A DNA stretch of 52,960 nt from Lentisphaerales bacterium (lineage in GTDB: Bacteria > Verrucomicrobiota > Kiritimatiellia > JAUXFM01), in the NCBI GenBank assembly GCA_030622955.1, contig JAUXFM010000005.1, forward strand, positions 1 to 52,960, written 5' to 3'. Both the position numbers and the translations under genes were made by a program. Every line of letters begins with the position of its first letter. Within the stretch, counting starts at the first letter, position 1. Below, piece by piece: positions 1 through 10,155 of this stretch. The notes beneath the pieces were generated by a model. It did not search any database. It had not been told where the DNA came from and saw nothing but the letters and a program-made list of their open reading frames with translations.

Positions 1-166
1 CACAGAACGACATGGCTACGATCCGACTTAATGTCTTCCTGGATTGTAGTGATGCAGGCAGGTCCAAGCCGGAGTTGCGGTGGGTGTTCACTTTCAACCT
101 TGATGTATCAGGGCGTCTTGGTATTTCTCGACAGGCTGAGAATTGAACATTAATGAAGGCCGCAGT

Positions 167-859
167 ATGAGTAAGTTGCCCCCCATATCGATCATCGTTG
201 CTGTGAAGAACGATAAGGATCATATTCGAAGCACAATCGACAGTGTAGCTTCTCTTGGCAGTGTTAGGCCTCAACTAATCGTGGTTGACGGGGCATCGTC
301 TGACGGCACTCTCGAGATTGTTAAGACCAGCGAACATGTGGATCATTGGGTCAGCGAGCCTGATACCGGAGTGTTCGATGCGATGAATAAGGGGTGGCTC
401 TTGGCAAATCCAGACTCATACGTGTTGTTTCTTGGTGCCGGAGACAGGATCATTTCGCTTCCGCAGGAGCCCGATGACTATGCGGGGCGGGACGTCCTTT
501 ACGGTGACGTGGCGCTTGAGAAGAGGGGGGTCTTCAGGTCGAGTGTTGGTGCAAAACTGCGATTTGCCAATACATTGCACCATCAGGGTCTGATGGTGCG
601 CAAAGCGATTCATCCTGAACCACCATTCGACTGTCGTTATCCTATTTATGCAGACTTCGATTTCAATCAGAGGTTGTACAAGATAGGCGCAGTATTTGCG
701 CATTCGACATTGTTGCGTGGCAGCATGATGGATGGGGGGCAATCGCAGAAGGTGCATATTATGGAGATGAGCCGGATTGCCTTTCAAAATTACGGGTGGT
801 TTTGGGGTGCCCTGTCTTGCCTGCACGGGGTTGCGGTGAGGGTGAAACATGCATTCTGA
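167..859 (+). CDS. Family 2 glycosyltransferase (GT-A)
   Basis: ORF 143..859; likely start at 167 (MSKLPPISIIVAVKNDKDHIRSTIDSV...VDGASSDGT..DAMNKG), typical GT2 N-terminus. Confidence 0.85.
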   Translation: MSKLPPISIIVAVKNDKDHIRSTIDSVASLGSVRPQLIVVDGASSDGTLEIVKTSEHVDHWVSEPDTGVFDAMNKGWLLANPDSYVLFLGAGDRIISLPQEPDDYAGRDVLYGDVALEKRGVFRSSVGAKLRFANTLHHQGLMVRKAIHPEPPFDCRYPIYADFDFNQRLYKIGAVFAHSTLLRGSMMDGGQSQKVHIMEMSRIAFQNYGWFWGALSCLHGVAVRVKHAF

Positions 860-1733
860 GCTTCTCCATAGTTTTTTGGAAGAGACTCTGTTTGTTGTTG
901 TGCTGTACCGAGCAGCTCTTTCAGAGACTCAGGCCTATAGCTCGCTTTCCGTGGGTATTGCAGGCCGTGAAGCCGATCTCTTTGCCTTTGATAATTCGCC
1001 TGATCCAGAATCTGCTCCGCGATCCGAAGGTGGCTGGAGAATGCAGTATGTGAGTGATCCATTGAATCCCGGCGTTTCTGTTGCGTACAACAGGGCATGC
1101 CAGGCTGCGAGGGAGATGGGGAAGACGAGGATTTTTCTGAGCGATCAAGACACGAGCTTTGCGGCCGATGCTCTTGATCGGTACGCATCTGCAGTCGCAC
1201 AGAATCCCTCGGTGCATCTGTTCGCTCCTATTCTGCGCGTCAGAGATGAAACTGTCTCGCCCTGTCGTTTTCGTTTTGGCAGAGGTTCCCTGATCCAGAA
1301 TCTGAGGCCGGGATTGAGGAATCTTGAAGGTATGGCTGTCTTCAATAGTGGAATGTTGATCGATATCGCAACATTTCGCATGGTCGGAGGATATGATGAA
1401 CGCTTCCCATTGGATTACAGCGATTTTGCATTTCTCGATAGGATCAGATCTACCGTCAATGAGTGCTGTATTGTAGATACAGTCTGTAAGCATGGCCAAT
1501 CCGACAGATGTAATGACGACCGAGGAGAAGCACTTGAGCGTTTTGGTCGGTATTGCAGAGCCAGGCGCCTCTATTCAACTGTAGCTCGCAACGGGGTTGC
1601 TGGGCCACTGGTCGCAATGTGCAAAGCGATCAAACTGGCATTTCGGTTCAGCGATCTGAGTTTCCTGTCAGTCTGTCTTGGGACATGGGTCGGCAAATCG
1701 CACAATGTGGAGTGCGGAAAGGCCATGAAATGA
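849..1733 (+). CDS. Glycosyltransferase, rhamnosyltransferase-like GT2
   Basis: ORF with VVVLYRAALSET...FDNSPDP...PGVSVAYNRACQAAREMGKTRIFLSDQDT; overlaps flanking EPS genes. Confidence 0.75.
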   Translation: MHSELLHSFLEETLFVVVLYRAALSETQAYSSLSVGIAGREADLFAFDNSPDPESAPRSEGGWRMQYVSDPLNPGVSVAYNRACQAAREMGKTRIFLSDQDTSFAADALDRYASAVAQNPSVHLFAPILRVRDETVSPCRFRFGRGSLIQNLRPGLRNLEGMAVFNSGMLIDIATFRMVGGYDERFPLDYSDFAFLDRIRSTVNECCIVDTVCKHGQSDRCNDDRGEALERFGRYCRARRLYSTVARNGVAGPLVAMCKAIKLAFRFSDLSFLSVCLGTWVGKSHNVECGKAMK

Positions 1734-2875
1734 AGATAGCGTTTCTTGGCTCACGTGGTATACCGGCCTGTTACAGTGGATTCGAGACATTCTATGAGCA
1801 ATTGGCGACGCGTCTGGTGCGCCGTGGCCACAGTGTCACCGTCTACAGTCGCTCGCACTTCACGAAATATGCCGCTCGTGAGTACAAAGGCGTTTGTATT
1901 GTGCGACTTCCCTGCATTCATTCAAAGCACCTGGAAACAATAAGTCACACCTTCCTGTCGACAATACATGCTTTGTTTCAGCGGTACGATATTGCCTATT
2001 ACAGCATTGTCGGCAATGCGCCGCTTGCCTGTCTGCCGCGACTTGTCGGCACGCGGACATTGCTCAATGTCGATGGCGAAGATTGGGCGCGCGAGAAATG
2101 GACCGGATTTGCCAAGTCATACTTGCGCTGGTGCGAGCGCCTTTCTTCAAAGACTGCGAACGTGCTCATCTCTGACGCACACAGGGTCCAGGATCGATAC
2201 AGTGAAGTTTACGGCGTCCAGACGGTGTTTGCGCCGTATGGTGCGAATATCCAGTCGGATGAGCGAATTGGTGCTCTGACCAAAAGGGGCCTGAAAGAGC
2301 GTGACTACATTCTCTTTGTTGGTCGGCTTGTTCCAGAGAATGCGGCAGATCTTCTGATCGAAGCCTTTGGGCGGGTGAAGACCAACATGAAACTCGTGAT
2401 TGTGGGCGATGCTCCCTATGTTGACGCTTACAAGGATCGGATCCATGCAATGGCAGGCGATCGGGTTGTTTTCACCGGGTATGTTTTTGGCGAGGAATAT
2501 GTGCAACTCAGCTCACATGCCTATCTCTACGTTCAACCTTCCGGCGTCGATGGAACCAGGCCTGCATTGCTCGATCAGCTTGGAATGGGGAACTGCGTGC
2601 TGGTGCGTGACAGTGCGGTGAATATGGAGGTGGTGGGCGATTGCGGAGTGACATTCGACAGGAGCTGCATGCAGACTTCGCTTGTCGAAAAGCTGCAGGA
2701 ACTCGTTGATTCACCGGATGTTATTGAATCCTGTCGCAGCAAAGCTCGATCCCGCATTGAGAAGTACTACAATTGGGAATGGATCACTGACTTCTATGAG
2801 GACCTCTTTAAGCGAATGCTCACGAAGCAGCCCATCCATAGCTACGACGATTTCCTCGCCGCTCGTAGAGCCTAG
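1730..2875 (+). CDS. Glycosyltransferase family 4, DUF1972-type (rhamnosyltransferase-like)
   Basis: Start MKIAFLGSRGIPACYSGFETFYEQLATRLVRRGHSVTVYSRS at 1730, ATGA overlap with previous stop; GT4 C-terminal GxxxxE-type region. Confidence 0.85.
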   Translation: MKIAFLGSRGIPACYSGFETFYEQLATRLVRRGHSVTVYSRSHFTKYAAREYKGVCIVRLPCIHSKHLETISHTFLSTIHALFQRYDIAYYSIVGNAPLACLPRLVGTRTLLNVDGEDWAREKWTGFAKSYLRWCERLSSKTANVLISDAHRVQDRYSEVYGVQTVFAPYGANIQSDERIGALTKRGLKERDYILFVGRLVPENAADLLIEAFGRVKTNMKLVIVGDAPYVDAYKDRIHAMAGDRVVFTGYVFGEEYVQLSSHAYLYVQPSGVDGTRPALLDQLGMGNCVLVRDSAVNMEVVGDCGVTFDRSCMQTSLVEKLQELVDSPDVIESCRSKARSRIEKYYNWEWITDFYEDLFKRMLTKQPIHSYDDFLAARRA

Positions 2876-2880
2876 TCGCG

Positions 2881-3111
2881 ATGGCTCGCCGGGCCGTCCG
2901 CAAAGAGTTCATTCACCACTATGAATCCTGTATTGGGCAGGGATGGCGCTCCGAGCTGCTTCTCTCTATGTGTGGCGTTGCGCTTGCATTCTATGCTTTC
3001 TCGCTAATTGCGGAGTCAGATATGCAGGAATATATTCGCAAAGCTGCCTCAATGTCGTACACTTTTCTCCTGTCGGTGTTGCAGATCCCCGAACTCTCCT
3101 TTCTGGCTTAG
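2881..3111 (+). CDS. Small membrane protein of unknown function
   Basis: 76-aa ORF six bp after the GT4 gene, one hydrophobic segment; no recognised family. Confidence 0.4.
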   Translation: MARRAVRKEFIHHYESCIGQGWRSELLLSMCGVALAFYAFSLIAESDMQEYIRKAASMSYTFLLSVLQIPELSFLA

Positions 3112-3177
3112 ACACTGTTAAGGAAAGCTTAATCTGTAACCCGATCATTTATAAAGTTCTTATCAATTCCTTATGGG

Positions 3178-4410
3178 GTGACGGTGAAAACGTTTCTGAA
3201 ATTTGTGTCAGCTCGCGAGTGGTGGATTGCAGCAATTATGCTTACAGTCTATTTTGTGCTTTGTATCTTCTATGCCGTACACCTTGGTGATCGTGTCAGG
3301 TATCCTGATGAAAAAGATTATATAACCATCGCCGAACATCTGACAGTTGGTCATGGGTATACATTAGATGGCAACAACCCAACAGCATACCGTGCACCTG
3401 GATTCACCCTGTTGGTGGCTACAGGATTGAGCGGAGGTGGGATCCTGGCTGCAAGAATCCTGAATATGATTTGTTTTACCGGCTGCCTGGGATGTGTCTT
3501 TATACTTGCTCGCCGCATAGCGGGATCACTAGGGGGAATTTGTGCAATTATGGCAGGTATGCTCTATCCTGTAATGTTCTATACAGCCGGCACACTTTAT
3601 CCACAAACGCTCGGATCTCTTTTACTGCTTTGCTCTACGAGTATTATTTTCGGAAAACCGTTAACAGTTATGCGGGCTGTGCTATGTGGTTTGATCGGAA
3701 GCTTGCTCATGCTGACAATTCCCTCAATGATATTCTTCTGGGGTTGCCTGATGCTGTCATCCCTGTTTCCCATCAAACGACATAACGTTAATATGATTGT
3801 ATTAACAGGAATATGTTCTCTACTTTTGTTGAGTGTGTGGTTTGCCAGAAACTACAGGCAATTTGATAGCTGTTTCTTTGTATCAACCAATAGCGGTATA
3901 AATCTGTTGCTTGGTAACTCAGAAAACACCACGCCTAACGCTGGCGTAAATGTTGACCTTAGTGAATACAGCTCAGACTTAAATGAAATTCAAAAAGATC
4001 GGCATTATCGCTCCAGTGCCATTCAATACATGCGAGCGAACCCCCTCCACTCCATGAAACTATATTGTCTAAAATTTCTTAACTATTTCAACTATCGCAA
4101 CAAACTATTCGTGGCATCCGAAGGTAGTCAGATGCGCGATATTGCCATGTTAATTACCTACGGGGGGCTATTGCTGTTTTCCATCATAAGATTAGTGCTA
4201 ATAAAGCGAATACCCTTGTCACGGTTTGAACTGTTCGCATTTTGTGCCTATGTCATGAATGGCGCTTTCGCAGCTGTGTTTTTCACAAGAATTAGGTTCA
4301 GACTTCCATTTGACTGGTTGCTTGTTTGTATCGCAGGAATTGCACTATCACATTTAGTTCACGCAATCTCAGAAAGTCGGTGGTCTCTGTTCAAAAAGAA
4401 AGAGACATAG
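3178..4410 (+). CDS. Integral-membrane glycosyltransferase, ArnT/PMT (GT39/GT83)-like
   Basis: Multiple TM segments and luminal-loop motif DRVRYPDEKDYITIAEHL...YRAPGFTLLV. Confidence 0.7.
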   Translation: MTVKTFLKFVSAREWWIAAIMLTVYFVLCIFYAVHLGDRVRYPDEKDYITIAEHLTVGHGYTLDGNNPTAYRAPGFTLLVATGLSGGGILAARILNMICFTGCLGCVFILARRIAGSLGGICAIMAGMLYPVMFYTAGTLYPQTLGSLLLLCSTSIIFGKPLTVMRAVLCGLIGSLLMLTIPSMIFFWGCLMLSSLFPIKRHNVNMIVLTGICSLLLLSVWFARNYRQFDSCFFVSTNSGINLLLGNSENTTPNAGVNVDLSEYSSDLNEIQKDRHYRSSAIQYMRANPLHSMKLYCLKFLNYFNYRNKLFVASEGSQMRDIAMLITYGGLLLFSIIRLVLIKRIPLSRFELFAFCAYVMNGAFAAVFFTRIRFRLPFDWLLVCIAGIALSHLVHAISESRWSLFKKKET

Positions 4411-4473
4411 ATGAGCAAGAAGAGACGCAAGCATAGTGCGGAGTTCAATGCGAAGGTGCAACTTGCAGTATGA
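4411..4473 (+). pseudogene. Remnant of IS3-family transposase OrfA N-terminus
   Basis: ATG..TGA encodes MSKKRRKHSAEFNAKVQLAV*, the typical helix-turn-helix start of IS3 OrfA, truncated after 20 codons. Confidence 0.65.
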
Positions 4474-4586
4474 GCGGCACCATTATCGCGGGCGCAGGCA
4501 TTTTGGCAGTCAATAGGATCGGGTCAGCTTGAGGAGTTTCGAATTACGCTCTTGAATCTGTATTTTCGGTACAAGAAGCATATTAC

Positions 4587-5507
4587 ATGAATTCTAGGAA
4601 GACAACAGTTCTCGTTGGCCTGATAATCGCCATGTTCCTGCTCCTTTTCGGGTTCCAGGGCAATGCGCAGGAAGTGGCCATCAATAGTCGCTCGGCGATC
4701 CTGTGGATGGTCAAGCGGTGGCTCTGGGCCGATGGCTACTCCGCGCATTGCTGGCTTATCCCTATTGTTAGTGGAGTGATTATCTGGCGGCAGCGCGATG
4801 AGCTGCGTTCAGCCTGTGGTGCGCCCAGCCTGATGGGGTTGCTGTTCGTGATCGGGTCATTGTTACTGCATTGGGGCGGGGTGCGTGCCCAGCTTACGCG
4901 CGTTTCGTTGTTCTCGATGATCTGCCTGATGTGGTCTATTCCTTATTATCTCTGTGGTAGGCGCGTCGGAGTGATGTTGCTGTTCCCCTGCGCTTATCTT
5001 ATCTTTTGTATACCGCTCACATTTCTCGATCCCGTTACATTCAAGCTCAGGATGTTTGCTACGGCTACGTCTGCACAGATTCTGAATGGGTTGGGTGTCA
5101 CTGTTGTGAGGACGGGTACGATCATTGAGGTGTTGACCAAAGAGAGCTTCAAGCTCGATGTTGCTGCTCCATGCAGTGGTCTGAAATCTCTGTTGGCGCT
5201 AATGGCATTGGCGGCGCCCTATGCCTGGTTCACACAGAAGACCCAAGTGAAGAAATGGGTTCTTTTTGTTTCTTCTGTGCCATTGGCCATAGCTGGCAAC
5301 GTTGTCAGGATACTCGTCGTGGCATCGCTTGGCCTGCTGGTAGGGAAACGATGGGCGTTCGGGTTCAGCCATTATTGTTCGGGTTTAATTGTTTTCGCAG
5401 TTGCTGTATGTCTTATGTTCTGGGTGGGGCATTTATTGAAGATCAACTACAGGGAGAAATTTGAGCGATGGAAAAAGCATGCACAAAGCATTGCCTGCTC
5501 GTCATAG
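4587..5507 (+). CDS. Exosortase (EpsH/Xrt family)
   Basis: Polytopic protein with conserved APCSGLKSLLALMAL (Cys), GNVVRIL (Arg) and FSHYCSG (His) motifs. Confidence 0.9.
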   Translation: MNSRKTTVLVGLIIAMFLLLFGFQGNAQEVAINSRSAILWMVKRWLWADGYSAHCWLIPIVSGVIIWRQRDELRSACGAPSLMGLLFVIGSLLLHWGGVRAQLTRVSLFSMICLMWSIPYYLCGRRVGVMLLFPCAYLIFCIPLTFLDPVTFKLRMFATATSAQILNGLGVTVVRTGTIIEVLTKESFKLDVAAPCSGLKSLLALMALAAPYAWFTQKTQVKKWVLFVSSVPLAIAGNVVRILVVASLGLLVGKRWAFGFSHYCSGLIVFAVAVCLMFWVGHLLKINYREKFERWKKHAQSIACSS

Positions 5508-6208
5508 TGCTGATGGCTGTGACGGGCGTGGTGCTTCTCTGCACTACTCGTAGTACTGCTGTCGGGGAAGCAGGCGTAAGCACGGTATTGCCCGAGATGG
5601 TCGGCCAATACAGGGGGATTGATGTGCGGTTCTGTCAGCGCGAAGAATGCATGGCAGAATTCACAGTGGACGCGCTGGAAGGCAAGGCCTTCTGTTTGTC
5701 TTGCGGAGGTCCGCTGGATGACCGATCAGTGGCCGAGAAACGGATACTGCCTTCTGATACTTTGATTGCCAAGAAGCAGTATGTTGATGATAAGGGGAAC
5801 GTGATCTTTGTGTCGGTTGTTCTGAGCGGCAAGGAGCAGCGCAGTATACACAGGGCGCAGCGTTGTCTGCCTGCCCAGGGCTATGCTATTGAGGAATCCA
5901 GCTCTGTTTCTGTGCCACTTGCAGATGGTGGGGCAATTGACGTCGCGTTGCTCAATTTGCGGCATGGCTCAGCGCCGGGGCAGGTGCGCCTATCGTCTTA
6001 TGCCTATTGGTTTGTCGGTAAAGACAAGGCCACGTCGTCGCATTTCGAGCGGCTGCGCCTGATGGCAGTTGACAGGATAGTCCATAACGTCTCGCATCGT
6101 TGGGCATACATAGCTGTTTCAACGCGGCGTGAGCCAGGCGGCGGCGAGGATGTTGAACGTCTCAAGGAGTTAATTTCTGTGCTGTACCCGGCGATAAAGA
6201 AGAAGTAG
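5468..6208 (+). CDS. Exosortase-associated EpsI-like protein (DUF3485)
   Basis: Follows exosortase with overlap; HRAQRCLPAQGYAIEESSSV matches the DUF3485 H-x-P-E-x-C-L-P-x-x-G-W type motif; contains inserted Cys pairs. Confidence 0.8.
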   Translation: MEKACTKHCLLVIVLMAVTGVVLLCTTRSTAVGEAGVSTVLPEMVGQYRGIDVRFCQREECMAEFTVDALEGKAFCLSCGGPLDDRSVAEKRILPSDTLIAKKQYVDDKGNVIFVSVVLSGKEQRSIHRAQRCLPAQGYAIEESSSVSVPLADGGAIDVALLNLRHGSAPGQVRLSSYAYWFVGKDKATSSHFERLRLMAVDRIVHNVSHRWAYIAVSTRREPGGGEDVERLKELISVLYPAIKKK

Positions 6209-6214
6209 CTGGAT

Positions 6215-7708
6215 CTAATTGTTGCGCATCTTTAGCCAGTAGGGGAGAGCCCAGAGAAAAGCTCGACTCGCCATTGGGCTGGAAGAGATGTAGTTTCTTA
6301 ATGTCTTCCGTAACCGGAATCCCAGCGATCTCGTGCCCTTGTAGATGTGCCAGTCGAACATGCGGTAGGCATGTTGGATCTGTCGTTTGCTGAATGAGGG
6401 CAGGTCAAGTGAAGCTTCCCTTCTTTCATACATGTCTTCCGCCATGTTTGCCGGTAGCAACTGCTGCGATTGGCAGTATTCATGCAGTTTGGTGCCGGGG
6501 TATGGGTAGAAGATGGACGTGAGAGAGCGATCAGGGCTCACTTGCTGGTTGATCTTTATGGTCTCAGCGTGATCAGCTATCGTCTCCTCGGGCAGGCCGA
6601 TCATGTTATACACATTCACTTGCATGCCCTGATTCCTTGCAAGTGATACCGTCTCAACGAAGTCACTGTTGGAGTAGTCGCGCTTGAGGACTCTCTTGCG
6701 CAATGACTCGCTTCCTGATTCGAGGCCGATTTCTATTGTCAACACTCCAGCTTCTACCAACCTTGCGAAAATTTCGGGGTCCTGGCTTTGACGGCAGACG
6801 CGTAGATTGCAGGCAAAATGCAAAGGGGTGCGCGAGGCCTCGTTCAGCATCTTCAACTTGTCACACAGCTTGAAGAGCCAGGCTTTGTCCAGGAGAATGG
6901 TTTCTGCCTGGAGATATATTTCGCTGCAGGCAGGGAACTGTTCCTTTAACTGCTGTATCTCCTTTACGATCTTTCCGGGATCGCGGTAGCGGACATATTG
7001 TCCACTTGCCAGTGTCCGAAGTGCGTGGTTGCAACAGTAGGCACAACCATATGGGCATCCCCTGCTGAGCAAGACGACATGGCTAGAGCAATCAGGATCA
7101 CGTATCCATGGGTGCCACATGGCGCGCAGGGGTGGGGTGAGTGCATCGAGTTCATCAAGAAACTTCCTTGTTGGATTCCTTTCTATTTCGCCCGACTTGT
7201 TCTTGAACCACATATTTCTGATGTTTCGTGGGTTCTCGCCATGATGTAGCTGGTTGGCCAGTTCTGCGAGGGGCTGCTCGCCTTCGCCGATGCACAACGC
7301 GTCGAACGGGCCCTCGATGACTTGCTCGGGACAGAGTGAGGCATGGGTGCCGCCGATTACCTGAAAGAGCTCGGGGCATGTTGCACGGGCATGAGCGGCC
7401 AGCATCCTGACGAAGGGATACTGGGTCGAGACGGCGGTGAACGCGAGAACGGCGGGCGCAAAGTCTTGCAGCTCTCTTGCGAGGTGGCGGCGCCCTTCCT
7501 TCTTATCGAAAGAAGGAAGTGTCAGAAGCCGGACGTCGCGTCCTTGTTTCTTTAGATGTGCCGCGACATACGATATGCCGATGTGCATGTCCTGAAAAGA
7601 AAAGAGAGGATGATCGCGCGTATGTGTGTCGATCAGCGTGTATATGAACAGAACCTTCAGCGGTTGCTGTGGGAGCGACCCCGCCTCTGCTCTCTTCCCA
7701 TTGACCAT
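6215..7708 (-). CDS. B12-binding radical SAM protein (BchE-like)
   Basis: N-terminal cobalamin-binding-like region, VIGGTHASLCPE, radical SAM motif RGCPYGCAYCCNH (CxxxCxxC). Confidence 0.9.
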   Translation of the reverse strand: MVNGKRAEAGSLPQQPLKVLFIYTLIDTHTRDHPLFSFQDMHIGISYVAAHLKKQGRDVRLLTLPSFDKKEGRRHLARELQDFAPAVLAFTAVSTQYPFVRMLAAHARATCPELFQVIGGTHASLCPEQVIEGPFDALCIGEGEQPLAELANQLHHGENPRNIRNMWFKNKSGEIERNPTRKFLDELDALTPPLRAMWHPWIRDPDCSSHVVLLSRGCPYGCAYCCNHALRTLASGQYVRYRDPGKIVKEIQQLKEQFPACSEIYLQAETILLDKAWLFKLCDKLKMLNEASRTPLHFACNLRVCRQSQDPEIFARLVEAGVLTIEIGLESGSESLRKRVLKRDYSNSDFVETVSLARNQGMQVNVYNMIGLPEETIADHAETIKINQQVSPDRSLTSIFYPYPGTKLHEYCQSQQLLPANMAEDMYERREASLDLPSFSKRQIQHAYRMFDWHIYKGTRSLGFRLRKTLRNYISSSPMASRAFLWALPYWLKMRNN

Positions 7709-7726
7709 TAGGCATGAACCATTCTT

Positions 7727-9196
7727 CTAGTAAGCGCCCTTTGCGAAGAGAACGACCAGAACGGTGCGGAGCATCATCTTGATGTCCAGCATGATCGTCT
7801 GGTTGCGTAGGTAGTAGACGTCAAGGATGCACATATTGTGAAAATCAATGTCGCTGCGGCCTGAAACTTGCCAGAGACAGGTCAGGCCTGGTAGCCCGCC
7901 ATGCCTCGTGTAATGCCAGTCCTCATAGTAATTCTCGTAATCTCGTCGTGGCAAGGGGCGGGGGCCAACGATTGTCATCTCGCCCTTGATGACGTTGATC
8001 AGCTGTGGCAGCTCATCAAGGCTGAATCGACGCAAGAACCTGCCTATAGGCGTTACACGAGGATCCTTGCGGATCTTGAAGAGCCCCGTCCCTGATTCAT
8101 TGAACTCTTCCACCTGCGCCTGTGTTTCATCTGCACGGTGATGCATGGTTCGGAATTTCAGCATCTTGAACGGCTGGCGGTTGATGCCGATCCGCTCTTG
8201 GATAAATAGAACCGAACCATGGCTGGTGATGCGAATCAGCAGCGCGATCAGAAGCAGGAACGGGGCAGCGATTATCAGCAGCAGCGCAGCCAGCATTGTC
8301 GACCATGCCCGCTTGAATAACAGATACAGCCGGGAATTCGATGATGCAGAGAAGTGGACAAGCGGGATGCCGCGTATCATGTCGGTCGGGATCCGGGCAT
8401 GTTTGGTCAGGACATCAATTTTATTTGACAGGATCTTGGTTGCGACCTGATTCTCGTCACAGAACTTCAGGATTTGCATGAGCTGGGAAACAGAAAGTTG
8501 TTTATCGGCGCAGATCACCATGGAGGCATCCTGTTGCTTCATGCAGGTTGCCAGCCTTCGGAGCAGGTCCTCTATGGGTTCACCCGCTTTTACCTCCACC
8601 CTGTCAACGATGAGGAGTCCATGCGGCCTTACCATCGAAATGAGATCCTCAATCAACGATGCTTCCTTGTCATGCGTGCCGATCAGGATTGTCGAACAGC
8701 GCTCAAGGCTGAATCTGGTCCTCAGGAGATGAAGGGCTTTGTGGACGAAGTGACGTAACGCCAGGCAGTAAACGATGTTCAAGAAGAGCATTGTTCCGAA
8801 CAAGCTGCGCGGATGGAAATGGTTCCGCGTCAGATACCAGTACCCATAGTAGATAAATAGTGCGTAGATATTTACTTTGACGATGTTCCATGCCTCGAAA
8901 TGCTTCTGGATGAAACGTCGACCGACATAGAGGCCGAAGAAGCTATAGAGGAAGCATATGCTCATGGAGAGGAAGAAGATAATGCGAAGTGCACTGACCA
9001 GATAGAACTGTTCAAAATCGCAATTGGCGGCAAATTGCGATTTGACGTTCAGAATTGCGTTTATTGAATCATAAACTCTGTCGCCGAAGTGGCTGTGGAA
9101 GCGTATTAGCAGCGTGGTGTAATATGCTGCCGCAATGGCGGCTATGTCGGAGACAAGGCAGGGGATCCAGAGCCGGCTTATGAATTTCTTTGCCAT
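7727..9196 (-). CDS. Exopolysaccharide polyprenyl glycosylphosphotransferase (WbaP/WcaJ-like)
   Basis: N-terminal TM region plus KRAWSTMLAALLLIIAAPFLLLIALLIRITSHGSVLFIQERIG...KFRTM...ELPQLINVIKGEMTIVGPRP...PGLTCLWQVSGRS. Confidence 0.92.
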   Translation of the reverse strand: MAKKFISRLWIPCLVSDIAAIAAAYYTTLLIRFHSHFGDRVYDSINAILNVKSQFAANCDFEQFYLVSALRIIFFLSMSICFLYSFFGLYVGRRFIQKHFEAWNIVKVNIYALFIYYGYWYLTRNHFHPRSLFGTMLFLNIVYCLALRHFVHKALHLLRTRFSLERCSTILIGTHDKEASLIEDLISMVRPHGLLIVDRVEVKAGEPIEDLLRRLATCMKQQDASMVICADKQLSVSQLMQILKFCDENQVATKILSNKIDVLTKHARIPTDMIRGIPLVHFSASSNSRLYLLFKRAWSTMLAALLLIIAAPFLLLIALLIRITSHGSVLFIQERIGINRQPFKMLKFRTMHHRADETQAQVEEFNESGTGLFKIRKDPRVTPIGRFLRRFSLDELPQLINVIKGEMTIVGPRPLPRRDYENYYEDWHYTRHGGLPGLTCLWQVSGRSDIDFHNMCILDVYYLRNQTIMLDIKMMLRTVLVVLFAKGAY

Positions 9197-9327
9197 ATAC
9201 TCGAATTATACGCTTCCGTCCTGCGAGGACAAGGACAGATCATGCCGGTAGATCCATCATTTGTTGCGTTCGGCCGGGCCTGCAGATATAGTTGCCTGAG
9301 CAGGAAATCCAGTAACAGCGGGGAAGA

Positions 9328-10077
9328 ATGACGGAACAGAAGAGATTCATGCTTATAGCATGTGCAGTGCTTTATCGTGAATGCTATTACTGTGCAGCAC
9401 AGTGCAGGAACATCGTGGATATCCAGTTGTGCGAAAAGAGCCTGCACGATATTGGCGCCGAGAAGATGTCTGCACGATTGCAGGTTGAGATCGATAAGGT
9501 TCCATCTGGTCAGTACGACGCAATCCTGCTGGCATACGGGCTTTGCAATAACGGAACCATGGGATTGCGAGCTGATATTCCCATTGTGCTGCCGCGTGCA
9601 CACGACTGTATCACGCTGCTGATGGGGTCGAAGGAGAAATACCGGAACTACTTCGATCAGAATCCCGGCACCTACTTTCAGTCTAGTGGTTGGCTCGAAC
9701 GAGAAGAATCCTGTATGGAAAACCCCGAAAGTACTGTTTCAAGGATGGGGATCAGCACCTACGATGAATATGTGCGGCAATACGGGGAAGAGAATGCAAA
9801 ATTCATCATGGAAACCATGGGCGGCGGCCTCGAGAATTACACAAAGATGGCCTTCATTGATACGGGAGTAGGGGACAGTGAGAGCTACAGGCATGTTGTG
9901 CCGAAGCTGGCTGCCGAGAAAAGCTGGGCCTACGAGGAGATAAAGGGCAGTACGAACCTGCTCATAAAATTGCTTGAAGGTGACTGGGATGAAGCAGATT
10001 TCCTCGTAATCCCTGCAGGTGAGAACGCCGAGCCAAGCCACGATGATGGTATTGTTCGTATAAAGCCCGGCGGATGA
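9328..10077 (+). CDS. DUF1638 domain-containing protein
   Basis: RFMLIACAVLYRECYYCAA...DAILLAYGLCNNGTMGL...LPRAHDCITLLMGSKEKY. Confidence 0.85.
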   Translation: MTEQKRFMLIACAVLYRECYYCAAQCRNIVDIQLCEKSLHDIGAEKMSARLQVEIDKVPSGQYDAILLAYGLCNNGTMGLRADIPIVLPRAHDCITLLMGSKEKYRNYFDQNPGTYFQSSGWLEREESCMENPESTVSRMGISTYDEYVRQYGEENAKFIMETMGGGLENYTKMAFIDTGVGDSESYRHVVPKLAAEKSWAYEEIKGSTNLLIKLLEGDWDEADFLVIPAGENAEPSHDDGIVRIKPGG

Positions 10078-10155
10078 CATCCTGACTCAATAGTCTTGGT
10101 GATCCCCAACTATGACAACCCCGACCTTGTGTCTATGCGGCCATCTCTCGCAGGA

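Noticed and set aside
416-850. Minus-strand 144-aa ORF
   Set aside because: Antisense to the GT2 gene; no recognisable motif, low-complexity Arg/His/Pro composition typical of shadow ORFs.
9178-9603. Minus-strand 141-aa ORF
   Set aside because: Antisense to DUF1638; Cys/His-rich but no conserved pattern.
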